From the NCBI RefSeq assembly GCF_029962835.1, contig NC_080578.1:48725001-48789000 (forward strand): 64,000 nucleotides of DNA. Direction: 5' to 3'. Source of the DNA: Magnolia sinica. Taxonomy: Eukaryota > Streptophyta > Magnoliopsida > Magnoliales > Magnoliaceae. Shown here piece after piece: positions 33,121 to 44,712 of the stretch; within the stretch, counting starts at the first letter, position 1; the number at the start of each line of letters is the position of its first letter. Below the pieces are notes generated by a model. That model searched no databases, was not told the DNA's origin, and saw only the letters and a list, made by a program, of their open reading frames with translations. A program made the translations under genes and the position numbers.

Positions 33121-34457
33121 GAACTAGGGTGATTCAAGAATCTATAGATGTTATGATAAACGATCAACAAATTACACCCACTCCAAATCAAGATGATGAT
33201 GAAGTCAATGTGATTGATATAACTAACTCTTCATCTAAATTAATGAATACTGAAATAAGATTAGTCAAACACCATTCGACTAATCAAATACTCGGTAACC
33301 CTCGTACTGGTGTTCAGACAAGAAGACAATTAGAAAATATATATAATTATGTCTATTTCACTTCCCAAATTGAACCAGCCAATGTAAATGAAGCACTTGC
33401 TGATGAAAGTTGGATAATTGCCATGTAAGAAGAATTAAATCAATTTATTAGAAATGTTGTATGGTACTTGGTTTCCAGACCTACTAATAAACATGTAATT
33501 GGAACCAAATGGATTTTTAAGAATAAAACTGATGAAATGAGTAATATTGTAAGAAATAAGGCTCAACTAGTTATATAAGGGTACACTTAAATAGAAGGTA
33601 TTGATTATGATGAAACCTTTGCACTAGCTACGCGCCTTGAATCTATAAGATTATTTATTTCGATTGCATGTCATAAAAAGTTTAAAATTTATCAAATGGA
33701 TGTCAAAAGTGCGTTTTTGAACGGTGATTTGCATGAGGAAGTATATGTTGAATAATCAAAGGGTTTTGAACATCTCAAACTTCCAAATCATGTGTACCAT
33801 CTTAAAAAGGCACTTTATGGTTTGAAACAAACTCCTGGGGCATGGTACGAAAAATTAACTAAATTTTTACTTAGTCGTAATTTTATTATGGGCAGTGTTG
33901 ATAAAACCTTATTCGTCAAGAAATATAACGATCATATATTGATAGTTCAGATCTATGTTGATGATATCATTTATGGATCTATATACACTAACTTATCTAT
34001 TGAATTTGCAGATCTAATGAAATTTAAGTTTGAAATGAGTATGGTTGGCGAACTAAATTATTTCCTTGGATTACAACTTAAACAACTTGAAGATGGTATA
34101 TTCATCTCACAGACTAAATATGCCTTAAATCTTGTAAAAAGATTTGAGTTTGAGAATGGAAAAAAGTTTGAGACTCCAATGAGTACAACTCTTAAACTCT
34201 CAATGGATGAATCAAGTAAAAGTGTAGACTCCCGTTTATATCGAAGTATGATTGGTAGTCTTCTATACTTAACTGTTAGTAAACCTGATGTTGCTTTTAG
34301 TGTTGGAATATTTGCTAGATATCAATCTAATCCTAAGGAATCATATTTAATTGTTGTTAAATGGATAATCAGATATGTCGCAAGTTCTGCTAACTTAGGA
34401 CTTTGGTATCTGTATGATACTTCTATACAAATTGCCAGATATACTGATGCAGACTAG
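33121..34457 (+). pseudogene. Copia 2 reverse transcriptase with N-terminal linker
   Basis: The linker carries 'NPRTGVQTRRQLENIYNYV', the typical copia motif before RVT_2. The polymerase domain follows with stops at about 33,426, 33,575, 33,590 and 33,751, then a clean stretch from 33,792 with YVDD at 33,954-33,965, 'GELNYFLGLQ' and 'RSMIGSLLYLTVSK'. The order and motifs match copia 1 throughout. Confidence 0.9.
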
Positions 34458-34890
34458 ACTAGAAATATTGATGATAGAAAATCTACCAGTGGTGGATGTT
34501 TCTACGTAAGAAACCGCTTGGTATCTTGGCTCAGTGAGAAACAAAATTCGGTATCTCTCTCTACAGCTGAAGTTGAATACATTGCAGCTGAAAATGCTTA
34601 CACTCGGCTAATTTGGATGAAAAGAACGCTACATGATTATGAAATTAAGCAAGATACAATGACGTTATACTACGATAATTCAAGCGCTATTAATATTTCA
34701 AAAAATTCAATCCAACATTCTCGTATGAAACATATCAATACTCAATAGCATTATATTCGAGAATTAATTGAAGATAAGTCTATCATGTTTGGATACATTC
34801 AAACTGAGAATCAGCTTGTTGACATACTGGCCAAACCGCTTGACAGAAATCGATTTTCCAATTTAAAGCATGATATTGGTTTGTGTATTA
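34448..34890 (+). pseudogene. Copia 2 RNase H
   Basis: 'DDRKSTSGGC', 'VSWLSEKQNSVSLSTAEVE', 'LIWMKRTLHDYE', 'YYDNSSAINISKN' and 'HSRMKHIN' are in order, and the C terminus reads on to 'LAKPLDRNRF' near 34,850. Stops at 34,456 and 34,746 break the frame. Confidence 0.85.
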
Positions 34891-35000
34891 TTAATTAATT
34901 AATTATCTTGTTTATGTATTTTTTTATGTTTATTTTGATTAAATGCATAAATTGATAATAAATTTAAAAAATGAATCAAACAATCAGATTTTGTGATTTT

Positions 35001-35165
35001 TCAACCAGTTGGTATACATACATACTCGACCAGTCGAACCTTCGACCAATTGAGTACATACTCGACCAGTCGAGGAACATGCGATTTCACTTCAAAGGGG
35101 AAAAACTATTTTTTCTATTTCATTTTTCTTCATCTTCCTCGACTAACAGGTGCCTCACTCGACTA
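35001..35165. promoter_or_regulatory. Palindrome cluster upstream of the copia 2 extra ORF
   Basis: CTCGACCAGTCGAG-type palindromes at about 35,001, 35,024, 35,040 and 35,060, with half-sites 'ctcgacta' near 35,138 and 35,159, located between RNase H and the envelope-like frame about 0.2 kb upstream of its Met. The arrangement is the same as in copia 1 (16,849-16,915). Confidence 0.65.
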
Positions 35166-35357
35166 ACCCATCACCCAATCTTGGTTGTAAGTGTTTCTTT
35201 TTCAATTTCCTTCTAGTATTAGGTATATCTTTGTCAGTAAATCTCATTCTTAGGTTGTATTTTTGAATTGAAACCCTCTTTGAGGTGGGTTTTGCTCAAA
35301 ATCTTATTTAGATTCATTTCTTTTATTCTCTTTGATTTCTTTCTTGTGCTAATCATA

Positions 35358-36429
35358 ATGGAGTCTCAATCAAAGAAAACAGCAACATGCAAGAGCCGTG
35401 GTAGCTTTTCATCTAGCTCGACTCCACTAGGTGTGAGAACCCTACGGGCCACCGAAGAAAATTCGGAGCACGTTAGGGATTTCCGCACAAAGGATATAAT
35501 CATAGAGAGATTGGTTAATCTTGATCACATTGTGTCCTTCGGTCTTGTTTCAATTCTTACCGAAATCGGTTGGGAACACTTTTTTGGTTGGGGTGGAACA
35601 GCTTACCATTCCATTACATAAGGAATGTATGCTTCCATAGGTGATGTGTCTCTTGAAGATCTCACATTCACTATTAAATTCATTGAAGGGACATTCACAG
35701 CTACTTGCTACATTCTTTTGACATTGACTGAAATTACTGTTGTGGAAGATGGCATTCCTATTGCCAATTTAACTGACAAAATGACTCATACTGAGAGGCA
35801 AGAGATAACACGTAAATTGTGCCGCTTTAATGCCAAATGGAAGTCGGGTAATGCCCTCCCTGCTAACCAAATGCTCCCAAAGTATCGAGTTTTACATAGA
35901 ATTTTTACCTCCAATATTTATCTTAGATCAAGGAATAAGTCTGAACTTATTCCCTTTATGGCTAAGTTCTTTATGCTGTTCTATCGAGTATTCAAGTTTG
36001 TCTTCTTTCTTTAATCTGTTACATTATTATTCAATTTCATTTGCATCCTATGCATGGTTCTATTCCGTTTGCATACCTTATGACTTGCCTCACTTTGCAC
36101 TGTAATGTCAATATTCCATCGTCTGAGGCACTAAAATCAGAATTTCCTTTTAATAATGTCAACCTGAATAAGATGAATTTGTAACCTCTTCCTGGACAAA
36201 GTGAAGAAGAGGAGGAAGCACATGAACCTGAAGACACTTCCATGAATGATATTTTTGCTGAATTGGATGAATCGATAATCCAGAAGATCCCGATTATCAG
36301 CCTTCTCAGGTAGATGATCGTCTTAAATATCTGAAGAAGAAGGTTGAAGCACTACATGTCTCAAAGGAAAATTTGGTTCAAACCCAAAAACCTATAATGA
36401 AGCACATGAAGAAGTACTTCCATCGCTAG
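35358..36429 (+). pseudogene. Envelope-like / plant transposon-protein ORF, copia 2
   Basis: Met at 35,358, a basic Ser-rich start, 'EIGWEHFFGWGG', an in-frame stop at 35,619, then 'GMYASIGDVSLEDLTF', 'YRVLHRIF' and 'SRNKSELIPFMAK'. A frameshift at about 35,990 leads to 'CLLSLICYIIIQFHLHP', 'IPFAYLMTCL', an acidic segment (SEEEEEAHEPED) and a coiled-coil-like end cut off at the junction with gypsy LTR. It is collinear with the copia 1 frame. No membrane anchor is evident. Confidence 0.75.
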
Positions 36430-38961
36430 GCTAATTCGGTTGACTCGAACTAACTCCGGTGTAACCGGCATTGAGTGCAGGCATCCCGTGTAGTCCGACT
36501 ACTATCGATTATTTGTGTTCAGCCCGGATTAATTGGATTAGTCTAAGGCGACCAACCATATGGGGCTGCCCTTATGGATTTGGGGTTTCCGGCCAACCCG
36601 ACTACTCATATGGTCTTGGTCACATAGTATACTTCATACATTACTTATTACAAGAACAGGAAAGGAATACATAATAGTAAATTAAGGAGGTTCTACTTAA
36701 TTTAGGCATTTTATCGAACATACGGGGGATGATGCCCAAATTATCGTAATTCGCATGAGGTAAGGCAAAATTAAGTACACATGTAGGGGAATGATATGAA
36801 GAATGAAGAGAAATTTTCAGTAATTTTGACTTATCCTAGCATACAAATCATATGTTTGGGCTACATTGTGCAAAATTTGCAATTTAAGAAGGGCAATTAA
36901 TTAAACGAGTACACACTGGTTAGCATGCAATCATGTATTTACTACATAAACCATTAATTGCGACATGGGTTTAATAATCGGTAACCTAAGGGTAATGGTC
37001 CACACATTAGAGTGATACACCGGATTTCGAGCTCGCTTCTAGGGCTAGGGTCCTACGAATTTGCTTATCAGCGTCCTGTCCCAAGACGTGTGGCATTGTA
37101 AGGTCTCATGTATTTGATTCTAAAAGGCAAATCTTCATGAAATGGTTTGCTAATTACCTCTAATCGTTGTCAGGGAGATTCTGGCAATGCGGCATGATGC
37201 GGATGCGTTGTAGGCTAGTGGTGGCGGGTTAGATCTTCCACACTAGCTCCTCTCCCACACTTTCTCCCTTCTCTTCTCTTCTTCCTCCCCCTTTCTTGCA
37301 ATAGAAATTCGTATGGGAGTGAGGGAGTGATAAATGAGGTTATATATAGTGCCAAAAATGTGCATAGTAGCCCTAGTTCTCCTTTTTCTATTAAACTTGC
37401 CTGAAGAGAGGTTGATTTGGTCCTTTCAGGGCCCACAGGCTCATTCATGTCATTGGAAAGGTGCCCCACTATAAGATCTATGGTTTGTTAGGACTAAAGG
37501 TGTACACAAGTCGAGTTAGCTCATTAGCTCGTTCGAATTGACTCGGAAAAGCTCGACTCGACTTGGATCGAAATTATGTTCGAGCTGAGACGAGCTAGTT
37601 TTATTAAGCTCGAAACATTTCGAGTCGAGTCCGAGCTGGACCTAGCTCAACTCGACTCAACTCAGTCTTGAGCTCGAACTTGACTCGGTTCAGCTCGGAT
37701 TGATTTTTTTACTGGGTATATATAATATCTATCCTGTCGCACAAAACAAGTTTTAAAAAGAAAAACCCTAACCCCAACGCCCACACTCGCCTTGACCGTT
37801 CGCCCAACCCTAAAAACCCTAACCCCACTCATCTCTCTCTTGCCGTTCCTCAGTGCTCGAACAGCGATCGGCGACCACTCTCCTCTCCTCTCTTTCTCGC
37901 CATTCTCCAGTGCCCAAGTACGACTACTCTCCTTCCTCTCCTCTCTCTCCATTATTTTTTAGCGTCTGTTCCGACAATCAGCAACTGAAAGGTGAGTTTC
38001 CTCTACTCCTCTCCTCATCTCATCAGTCACATTCCACCGCCCTCCGATCGGGGTGTGGCGAGTGGCGAGCAGTGTCCATCCGATTAGTGGACCCCACCCA
38101 ACCACTATCCTAGTGGCTATGGCCCAATCGGACAGTCATACCCCACCCAAGCATTGGCCATGTGGCTCTGGTCTAATCGGACAATCAGACCCCACTCGAA
38201 CTTGAACTCAGCTTGAACTGGACCGAGCTGCTGACTGAGCTGAGAGCTGAGCCAAGCTCAAGCTTAGGACTTTAGCTGGCCGAGTCAAGTCGAGCTAAGC
38301 AAAGCTCGGCTTAAATTGACTCGTGTACACGTCTAGTCAAGATCAGGCGGCAATCAAACACCTCGATCAATCATGGGGACCCCACTTGATTTGGACGGTC
38401 ACCGGTGATCGATTGGGGAAGTGACTATACAGATACGAGTGGGGAAATATCCTCAACTCATACCTTGGGTTTAGTTGTGATCTGACGGTCGAATGATTAC
38501 AACTTTGTGATAGAGTGGGGAGTCTATCTCACTTAAATTTTCAATTTCAGTCTAAGGGATTTATGTGTTTCAAGCACTTAACTTCTGGCCCAAGTTGAGC
38601 AGCTCCAGTCACTATCTTGGTTTGCCGTTCGTGATGGGCGTCAAGCCCAGTGGGACAAATGATTTCTTATAGTTTTGGGCCTTACAGATCTATGACACGC
38701 GGTCTAGGTCCCATTTGGTTGGTCAAGGCAGATTCCGGTTGAGTAAACCATTGGGGTTCCTTTCGGGCCCCGGTTGCCTTTAGAGTTAGCCATGTTTGCA
38801 ATGCCATCCTTTCATGATTCATGGAGGTGGTTGCTTGGCCTAATTTACCCTTGGTTTCTAGTTTTCGTACATTTGTCATATGTGGTATGCCTGATAAGGT
38901 CTTGAGGTGGCTCTGCTGGTGGACGTCCTTAGATCCAAGCCATTTTGGCTCAAGTGTTACA
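36430..38961 (-). repeat. Gypsy 2 3' LTR (truncated)
   Basis: Aligns with 46,372-47,740 of the other LTR (for example 'ggcatcccgt', 'cttcatacattactt', 'gatcgattgggg'). The right end TGTAACAC (minus strand, 38,961) adjoins the polypurine tract. The left part matching 45,257-46,372 is absent, and copia 2 sequence abuts instead. Confidence 0.85.
37495..38335. mobile_element. hAT-like element in the gypsy LTR
   Basis: An 841-bp insertion missing from the other LTR (empty site at about 47,361-47,371). Its ends are inverted: TAAAGGTGTACACAAGTC at the left and, reversed, TAGACGTGTACACGAGTC at the right. Flanks gttaggac and gtcaagat are a degenerate 8-bp duplication. Near the ends it is rich in 'gagctcgactcg' words. 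The centre (37,750-38,010) is unlike the ends: CT-rich with several AACCCTAA words. Confidence 0.75.
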
Positions 38962-38974
38962 ATCTACCCCCCTT
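38962..38974 (-). other. Polypurine tract of gypsy 2
   Basis: AAGGGGGGTAGAT on the minus strand, directly before the LTR start TGTAACAC. Confidence 0.88.
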
Positions 38975-39470
38975 AAAAATACATTTCTTCCTCGAAATTT
39001 GTATATGTTCGTATTGCTTAAGTAATTGTAGGTAATGCTTACGAACTCTAGCCTCCATCTCCCACGTGGCCTCTTCCTCGGTGTGGTGTGTCCACAACAC
39101 CTTTACTAATAGAATAACCTTGTTATGCAGTATTTGCTCCCTTCTGTCAAGGATGCGCGTAGGTTGTAGGACATAAGTAGAATCTTTGTTAAGTTCCAAG
39201 TGTTCCCATTTGATTATGTGCGCAGGGTCGAGGACGTACTTTCTCAACATTGATACATGGAACACGTTGTGTACCCCCATAAGCGGTATGCGTAGGGAGA
39301 TGCGATACGCTACGGGGCTTACACGGTCTAATATCTAGAATGGTCCAATAAACCGCGGAGCAAGCTTCCCTTTCTTGCTGAAATGTAGTACTCCTTTCAT
39401 CGGTGAGACCTTAAGGAATACATGATCTCCGGCCTCGAACTCTAGGTCCCTTCATCTAATATATGCGTAG
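38975..39470 (-). pseudogene. Gypsy 2 integrase C terminus and chromodomain-like region
   Basis: Open from 39,280: 'VFHVSMLRKYV' (the usual gypsy integrase tail), 'PTRILDRREQILHNKVI' and 'VLWTHHTEEEATWEMEARV', the group II chromodomain-like ending of Tekay-type chromoviruses. Such domains direct insertion to particular chromatin. The same ending is found in gypsy 1 at 9200-9290. Confidence 0.82.
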
Positions 39471-39484
39471 CTCTTTTGCCTACT

Positions 39485-40529
39485 TTAGGCTGCCAAGAGG
39501 CGGCGCCGAACAATTCCAATCTTTTCGGTAGTTGCTCGTACTATGTCTGGCCCTACTATAATTTTCGTGCAAAATTCTGCCCAACAGTGCGGGGCTCGAC
39601 ATGGGCATCCGTACGACACCTCGTAAGGTGCCATGTTGATATTAACTTGGAAGCTATTATTGTAGGAAAACTTGGCGTACGAGCGACAATCATCCCAACT
39701 ATCCTTAAAGTTGAGTATGCATGCTCGAAGCATGTCTTCTAGCACCTGATTTACTCGCTCCGTCTGTCCATCGGTCTGTGGGTGGAAGGCGGTGTTGAAC
39801 TTCAACTTTACTCCCATCACCTCTTGTATCCGGGTCTAGAAGATTAACGTGATCGCGTGTCTCGGTCTAACACGATTTCCAAAGGGATGCCATGAAGTCG
39901 TAGTTTTCCTTTATGTATATTTCTATTAGGTCGTCGGCAGAGTTCAAACTCCAGATCGAGAGGAAATGGGCCAATTTCGTTAGTCGATACACGATCACCC
40001 AAATGAAGTCATGCCTAATTTTTGTCTTAGGCAGACCAAAAATGAAGTCCATGGATATAAAGTCTCACTTACATTCTGCTAGCGACATGGGTTGTAGGAG
40101 GCTCGATGGTCGGTGATACTCAGCCTTGACCTCCTGGTAGGTGAGGCATCGGGACACGTAGTCTACTATTTGGTTCTTCATATTGTTCCACCAATAGGCT
40201 TGCTTCAAGTCCCTGTACATCTTTGTGCTCCCTGGGTGCATTGCTAATTTGGAGTTTTGAGCGGCATCGAGGACTTCTTTCCTCAGCTCATGGAGGTTTG
40301 GGATGCACAAGCGGCCATGGTACCGCAAACCTCCATCGGAGCCAACTCTCCATTCTGACTCTTCACTACCATCGGCTCTTTTTTTCATCCCCATTAGTAA
40401 TTCATCCTCTCCTTGGGCTTCAATGATCCAATTGTCGATTAATAGCTGAATGCGAAAGTGGGCAACGGTCTCATATGGCTCCTCTGTTAGCTTCAATTTG
40501 AAGTCCCGCACAAATTCTACCATGTTCAC
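39485..40529 (-). pseudogene. Gypsy 2 integrase
   Basis: 'MHPGSTKMYRDLKQAYWW' and 'RCLTYQEVKAEY' (zinc region, second Cys replaced by Tyr), 'MDFIFGLPKT' (first Asp), then broken frames, then 'LKFNTAFHPQTDGQTERVNQ' (Glu) and 'APYEVSYGCPCRAP'. The second Asp region near 39,850 is destroyed by frameshift. Confidence 0.85.
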
Positions 40530-40559
40530 TCCTTCACCATCAACAGGGTTGCGGACTCT

Positions 40560-41010
40560 AGGGATTTCTCGTCAACTAATAGGTTGGCTTTGCCCGGGTT
40601 ATAAGACACCTCGAATTTGAAGTCTTTTAGCATCTCCATCAAACGACGCTATCTCATGTTTAGGTCCCTTTGGGTGAAGATATATTTGAGACTTTTGTGG
40701 TCACAAAAGAGCTCGAATTCCTCGCTATAGAGGTAATGTCTCCACAACATCAATTCAAAGATGACTGCTGCCAATTCCAAGTCATGAGAGGGATAGTTTT
40801 CCTCGTGTTTTCTCAGTTACCGCGAGGCATAGGCGATAACTCTATCCTTTTGCATGAGTATGCATCCTAAACCGACCTCAGAGACATCGGTGTAAATGGT
40901 GTACTTAACCCCTTGCTCAGGTGATATGAGTATTGGTGTGAACGTCAACTTGTCCTTCAGCTCTTTAAAACCCGCCTCCGACTTCTCGTTCTAGAAAAAC
41001 ATGACATCTT
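40560..41010 (-). pseudogene. Gypsy 2 RNase H
   Basis: On the minus strand the pieces 'LTFTPILISPEQG', 'YTDVSEVGLGCILMQ', '[19 protein letters not shown]' and '[13 protein letters not shown]' follow the reverse transcriptase in order and match the gypsy RNase H domain. A few stops are present. Confidence 0.82.
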
Positions 41011-41990
41011 TCCGAGTGAGTTGAGACAAAGGCTGGACTATTTTTGAGAAGTCCTTAATGAATCTGTTGTAGTAACCCACGAGCCTGAGGAAGTTTCTTA
41101 CTTTTGAAATTGAGCCAAGTTGTTTCTAATTATATACTGCCGCCACCTTGGCGAGGTTTACGACTATGCCTTCCTTTGAGACTACATGCCTCAAAAACTT
41201 GACCTCTTCCTTCCAAAAATCACATTTTAGGAATTGCGCAAATAGTTGATTTCGCCTGAGTGTACTAAAAATTTCTCGTAAGTATTCTTCATGGTCTTCC
41301 TGACACTTTGAGTACACTAGGATGTCGTCGATGAATACAATAACAAATATGAATAGGTAGGGCCTAAAGATTCTGTTCATAAGGTCCATGAATACTGCTG
41401 GCTCGTTCGTGAATCCAAACAGCATGACCAGGAATTCATAATGTCTAAACCTAGTTCTAAAGGTTATCTTTTACACATCCTCCTTCCTGACCCATAACTG
41501 ATGATATCCGAACTGTAAGTCTATTTTGGTGAAATATTTGGCCCCTTTTAACTGATTGAACATATTGTCTATCCTAAGTAAAGAATACTTGTTCTTAATT
41601 GTGACCTGGTTTAACCTGCGGTAGTCCATGCATAGTCACAGCGTTCTATCCTTCTTTTTCACGAACAGCACAGGAGCTCCCCACGGCGAGACGCTCGGCT
41701 GAATGAAGCCAAACTCTAGTAAATCATCGATCTAAGTTCTTAATTCCTCCATTTCACATGGGGGCATGTAGTATATTGGTAGGGAGATAGGTGTCACGCC
41801 TAGTGTGAGGTCGATAGTGAAATCGATCTCACTTTGTGGAGGCAGTCCGGGTATCGGCCTGAACAAATCTACGAACTCTCGAACCACAGGCGTGTTAGTT
41901 AGTGAGGGACCGTCGTACCCATCCAGCAGAGAAGCATAACAGTGAATTCGAAGTGGGTGGCGGACCTGAACCGGGAATGTGAAGGAGGCG
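41010..41990 (-). pseudogene. Gypsy 2 reverse transcriptase
   Basis: 'PIPGLPPQSEIDFTIDL', 'PISLPIYYMPP', '[13 protein letters not shown]', '[16 protein letters not shown]', 'DLQFGYHQL', then an open stretch (41,425-41,126) with the catalytic FIDD at 41,324-41,335, and finally 'FLRLVGYYNRFIKDFSKI'. These are all the expected gypsy polymerase blocks. Stops separate several of them. Confidence 0.9.
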
Positions 41991-42012
41991 CCCTCGATCT
42001 CGTGGATTGTGA

Positions 42013-42531
42013 CTAATCAGGTCTCCAATCGATCTCTGCCATCACCGCAGTTAACCAATCCATGCCAAGGATAACATCATAATGGAAAAAAAATTTCGCG
42101 ATCAAATCAATGTGCACCTCCCTACTTCCCAAGTCTATGGGGTAGTCATGACAAATCTCGGAAGCATCATAGAAGGTCCCTACTGCAGCGATAATCCTAA
42201 TCCTCGACATAGGGGTGGTGTCCAACTTCAGATACTTAACAATTGCACATGATATCAAGGAGGCAGTGGACTCGGTGTCCACTAAGAGGAATATGGGAGT
42301 ACTTTGTATGTGGGTTGTGACCTCGAACACAAATGGCACTGCGACGGCAGCATCAGTACCCTCTGCATACATTGTATGCACTCGTGCTTGCTGCGCACGG
42401 TTTGGTGACGTAATCATGGGCCATTGAGGCGGCCACTTCAGATGCATAGGAGGCGATGAAATTGTTGTGCAGGTTCCACTACTTGTAGAGGAGGGGTAGC
42501 AATCGCCTCCTGGGGTGGGCGGTTCATTCAC
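42013..42531 (-). pseudogene. Gypsy 2 protease
   Basis: Open for 172 codons. It contains 'FLLVDTESTASLIS', where the usual DTGS/DSGAT motif has Gly changed to Glu, then 'HIDLIAKFFFHYDVILGMDWL', the hallmark C-terminal block of gypsy proteases. The catalytic Asp remains, but the altered flap-side Gly probably inactivates it. Confidence 0.82.
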
Positions 42532-43130
42532 TGAGGGGGCATGTAGTCACTATATCTCATCTTTGTGAAACAAAAAGGGGCAATGTGGCCCACCTTCTTA
42601 CAATAAGTACATACATGGTCGGACCTTACTTGGAAAGCTGGTGGAGCCATGAGTCTTGGAGGCGAGTCCATCCTAAGCCTTTTGCCTAGGAGTGTCGAGG
42701 GTTGAGCCTCAGCCCTATGCCTTGGGCCCAATTGCAGGTGGACCTAAGAAACACTTTCCCCATTCTGCTCAGATCGCAGGAACATCTCAACTAAGTCAGC
42801 GTAAGTGCGAATGTTGGTGCAACACATTTTCGTGCAGACGCCTGCTCGCAGCCCCTCAGAGAAACGTCACATTTTTGCGTGCTCATCCGCCACTATTTAC
42901 GGCGCATACCTTGATAGCGTTGTGAAGCAGTTCTTGTACTCCGCCACTAACATCCCTCTCTATTGTAGGTGGAGGAACTCGCTCTCCTTCTCGTTGTGAT
43001 AAGTGAGCAGATAATACTTATTCAAAAAGCATGTTTCAAACTCCTCCCATGTCTATACGAACCCAGTGGGGAGGTCATCAATATGTTTTGCCTTGTCATG
43101 TATTGAGGCATGCACAATTATTCATTCAAT
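42528..43130 (-). pseudogene. Gypsy 2 gag (C-terminal part)
   Basis: 'EKESEFLHLQ', 'EYKNCFTTLSRYAP' and 'EGLRAGVC' match the retrotrans_gag domain. A CCHC zinc knuckle (C-X2-C-X4-H-X4-C) lies at 42,570-42,611. The N-terminal part of gag usually upstream is not found: at about 43,130 the sequence changes to a spacer and then the extra ORF. Confidence 0.75.
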
Positions 43131-43291
43131 CCCTGAAACGCAAACTTTAACACACAATTTAGCAAAATTGGAACCATTTCATTTATAATGTATTGTTCCT
43201 TACAGTTAACACTTTCTATTACAAAGGAAAAGAACACCTATATGTGGAGCTAGGGTCCCTATACTATTTCTATCCAATGCACTCCGGCTAA

Positions 43292-44407
43292 ACTAGGTTC
43301 CTAATGATCCTCTGATTTGGGTGAAGGAGGTGGTGCTTCGTTCCCTTGGACGCAGCACAAAACCCGCTTCATTGTCCGATACATCTCCTCATTACAACGG
43401 TTTTGGGTCTCCTTCAGTGCGGCTAGGTCTGAGTGGACTTCAATAAGTCCACTACGGACTTCTGTCAAACCTTCATCAAGCTTACCCAAGCGTTACTCCA
43501 CATTGGATTGGGCCTGGTATTCCTCGTCTTCACTCTCACCTTCTCCTTCTGTTTCTTCTTCTCCCTCGAAGTGGATGTCTTCTTCCTGCCCTACCAGCTT
43601 CATTCGCTCTAGCGTTCGCTGGTTTATCGCTTAGTACGTTATGAGGCCGGATGTGGCCACTTGCAGTTGGCATTGCCTTGTGATCTTGAAGGCTAGGCGG
43701 CCAAACGGCAAAGTCATCTCTTGCATGGTGGAGACGGGCTTCGGCATCTAGCTAAGGATGATGGACGGGAGGCAAATGTTGTTCTCCCGTCCGAAGTAGT
43801 ATAGTACCTCCACCATGTAACGGGTGAGTTCTATTTGATTACCTGCTTGTGGGTAAACATTAAAAGTGAAGACATGATGTAACATTCGGAACACCAGAAG
43901 CATCTTGGAGGTACGCAAGCTGTTATCCGACTCCTAGGGCATGTATCCCTAGCAGACGAAACTCGTGTGCTCATCTCGGTAATGCTTCCTTGCGGGATCC
44001 TTTTCTGTAATGATCACTTCGTCATGCCGACACCTATTGCGCGAGATATGAAGACCACGTCTACATTGTGGACATGTGTCCACTGTGACCTTGAAACTCA
44101 TTGGGTTGTTGCATGACTCTCGGATGGCGGAGTAGAACTGCCACACCATCTCCTTGTTGGGTTGCTCGATAGGGTGCAGGATCGGGTCCCACCCTAGCAT
44201 TGTCATCTATTCACGAGCTGTGTTATTGATGAACACGTCGTCATCAACCCTTGCCTCGAAGTATAACCTCCACCCCAAGAGCTCGGGCACGCCCTTGGTG
44301 CATTGCGCACTTCCTACCGATGTGGAGGCCCCCGACACCCCCTTTTTCTTTGGTCATGGCCTTTGACTTGTTCTCACCTCTTTGGCGGGGCCCCTCTTCT
44401 TGCCCAT
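43292..44407 (-). pseudogene. Envelope-like / plant transposon-protein ORF, gypsy 2
   Basis: Met at 44,407 with a basic start (MGKKRGPAK), 'LGWDPILHP..QPNKEMVWQFYSAI', 'FRMLHHVFTFNVYPQAGNQ', 'ICLPSIIL', 'LERMKL', then an acidic stretch (EGEEETEGEGESEDEE), a coiled coil (43,489 onward) and a PPPSPKSEDH tail. These blocks match, in order, those of the copia 1 and copia 2 extra ORFs. In-frame stops occur at several points (near 44,355, 44,209, 43,948 and 43,750). In this element it lies between primer site and gag instead of after pol. Confidence 0.72.
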
Positions 44408-44712
44408 CAATGGTAACACGATGGGGAGGAGGAAGAAGGAGGAAATGACAGAGATGAGGGTTGTCATATGGTCTCTAAGGTTGGAGCTCAAAGAGAAATT
44501 TGGAAGAGGAATCTATTTGGCTTGGAGGAAGGATGTTCGACCTTTACGATTTGATCGAGGGACGGTAGGTAAGGAGATTTGAGGAGAAGAGGAGTGAAAA
44601 AAGATTTTCGGGTTTTAGGGAGTGTCGGATGAAGAGGGAAAAGCGTGGAAGTGACGGAAAAATGAAGGGATTGGGGTTTTAAAACACCCTAGCCCGAGTA
44701 TTCACCGTCGGG

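Larger units (their letters stand above)
28248..36429 (+). mobile_element. Sirevirus-like copia element lacking its 3' end (copia 2)
   Basis: A plus-strand relative of copia 1: 5' LTR (28,248-29,995), initiator-Met primer site, gag, protease, integrase, reverse transcriptase, RNase H, a palindrome cluster and an envelope-like frame. The sequence stops near the end of that last frame and continues directly as gypsy LTR at about 36,430, so polypurine tracts and 3' LTR are missing. More stops and frameshifts than copia 1 indicate an older copy. The 5' flank is gtttt (28,243-28,247); its partner is lost. Confidence 0.9.

Noticed and set aside
37662..38113. Open frames inside the hAT-like insertion
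   Set aside because: Low-complexity, on both strands over the same CT-rich DNA; better explained as captured untranslated sequence.
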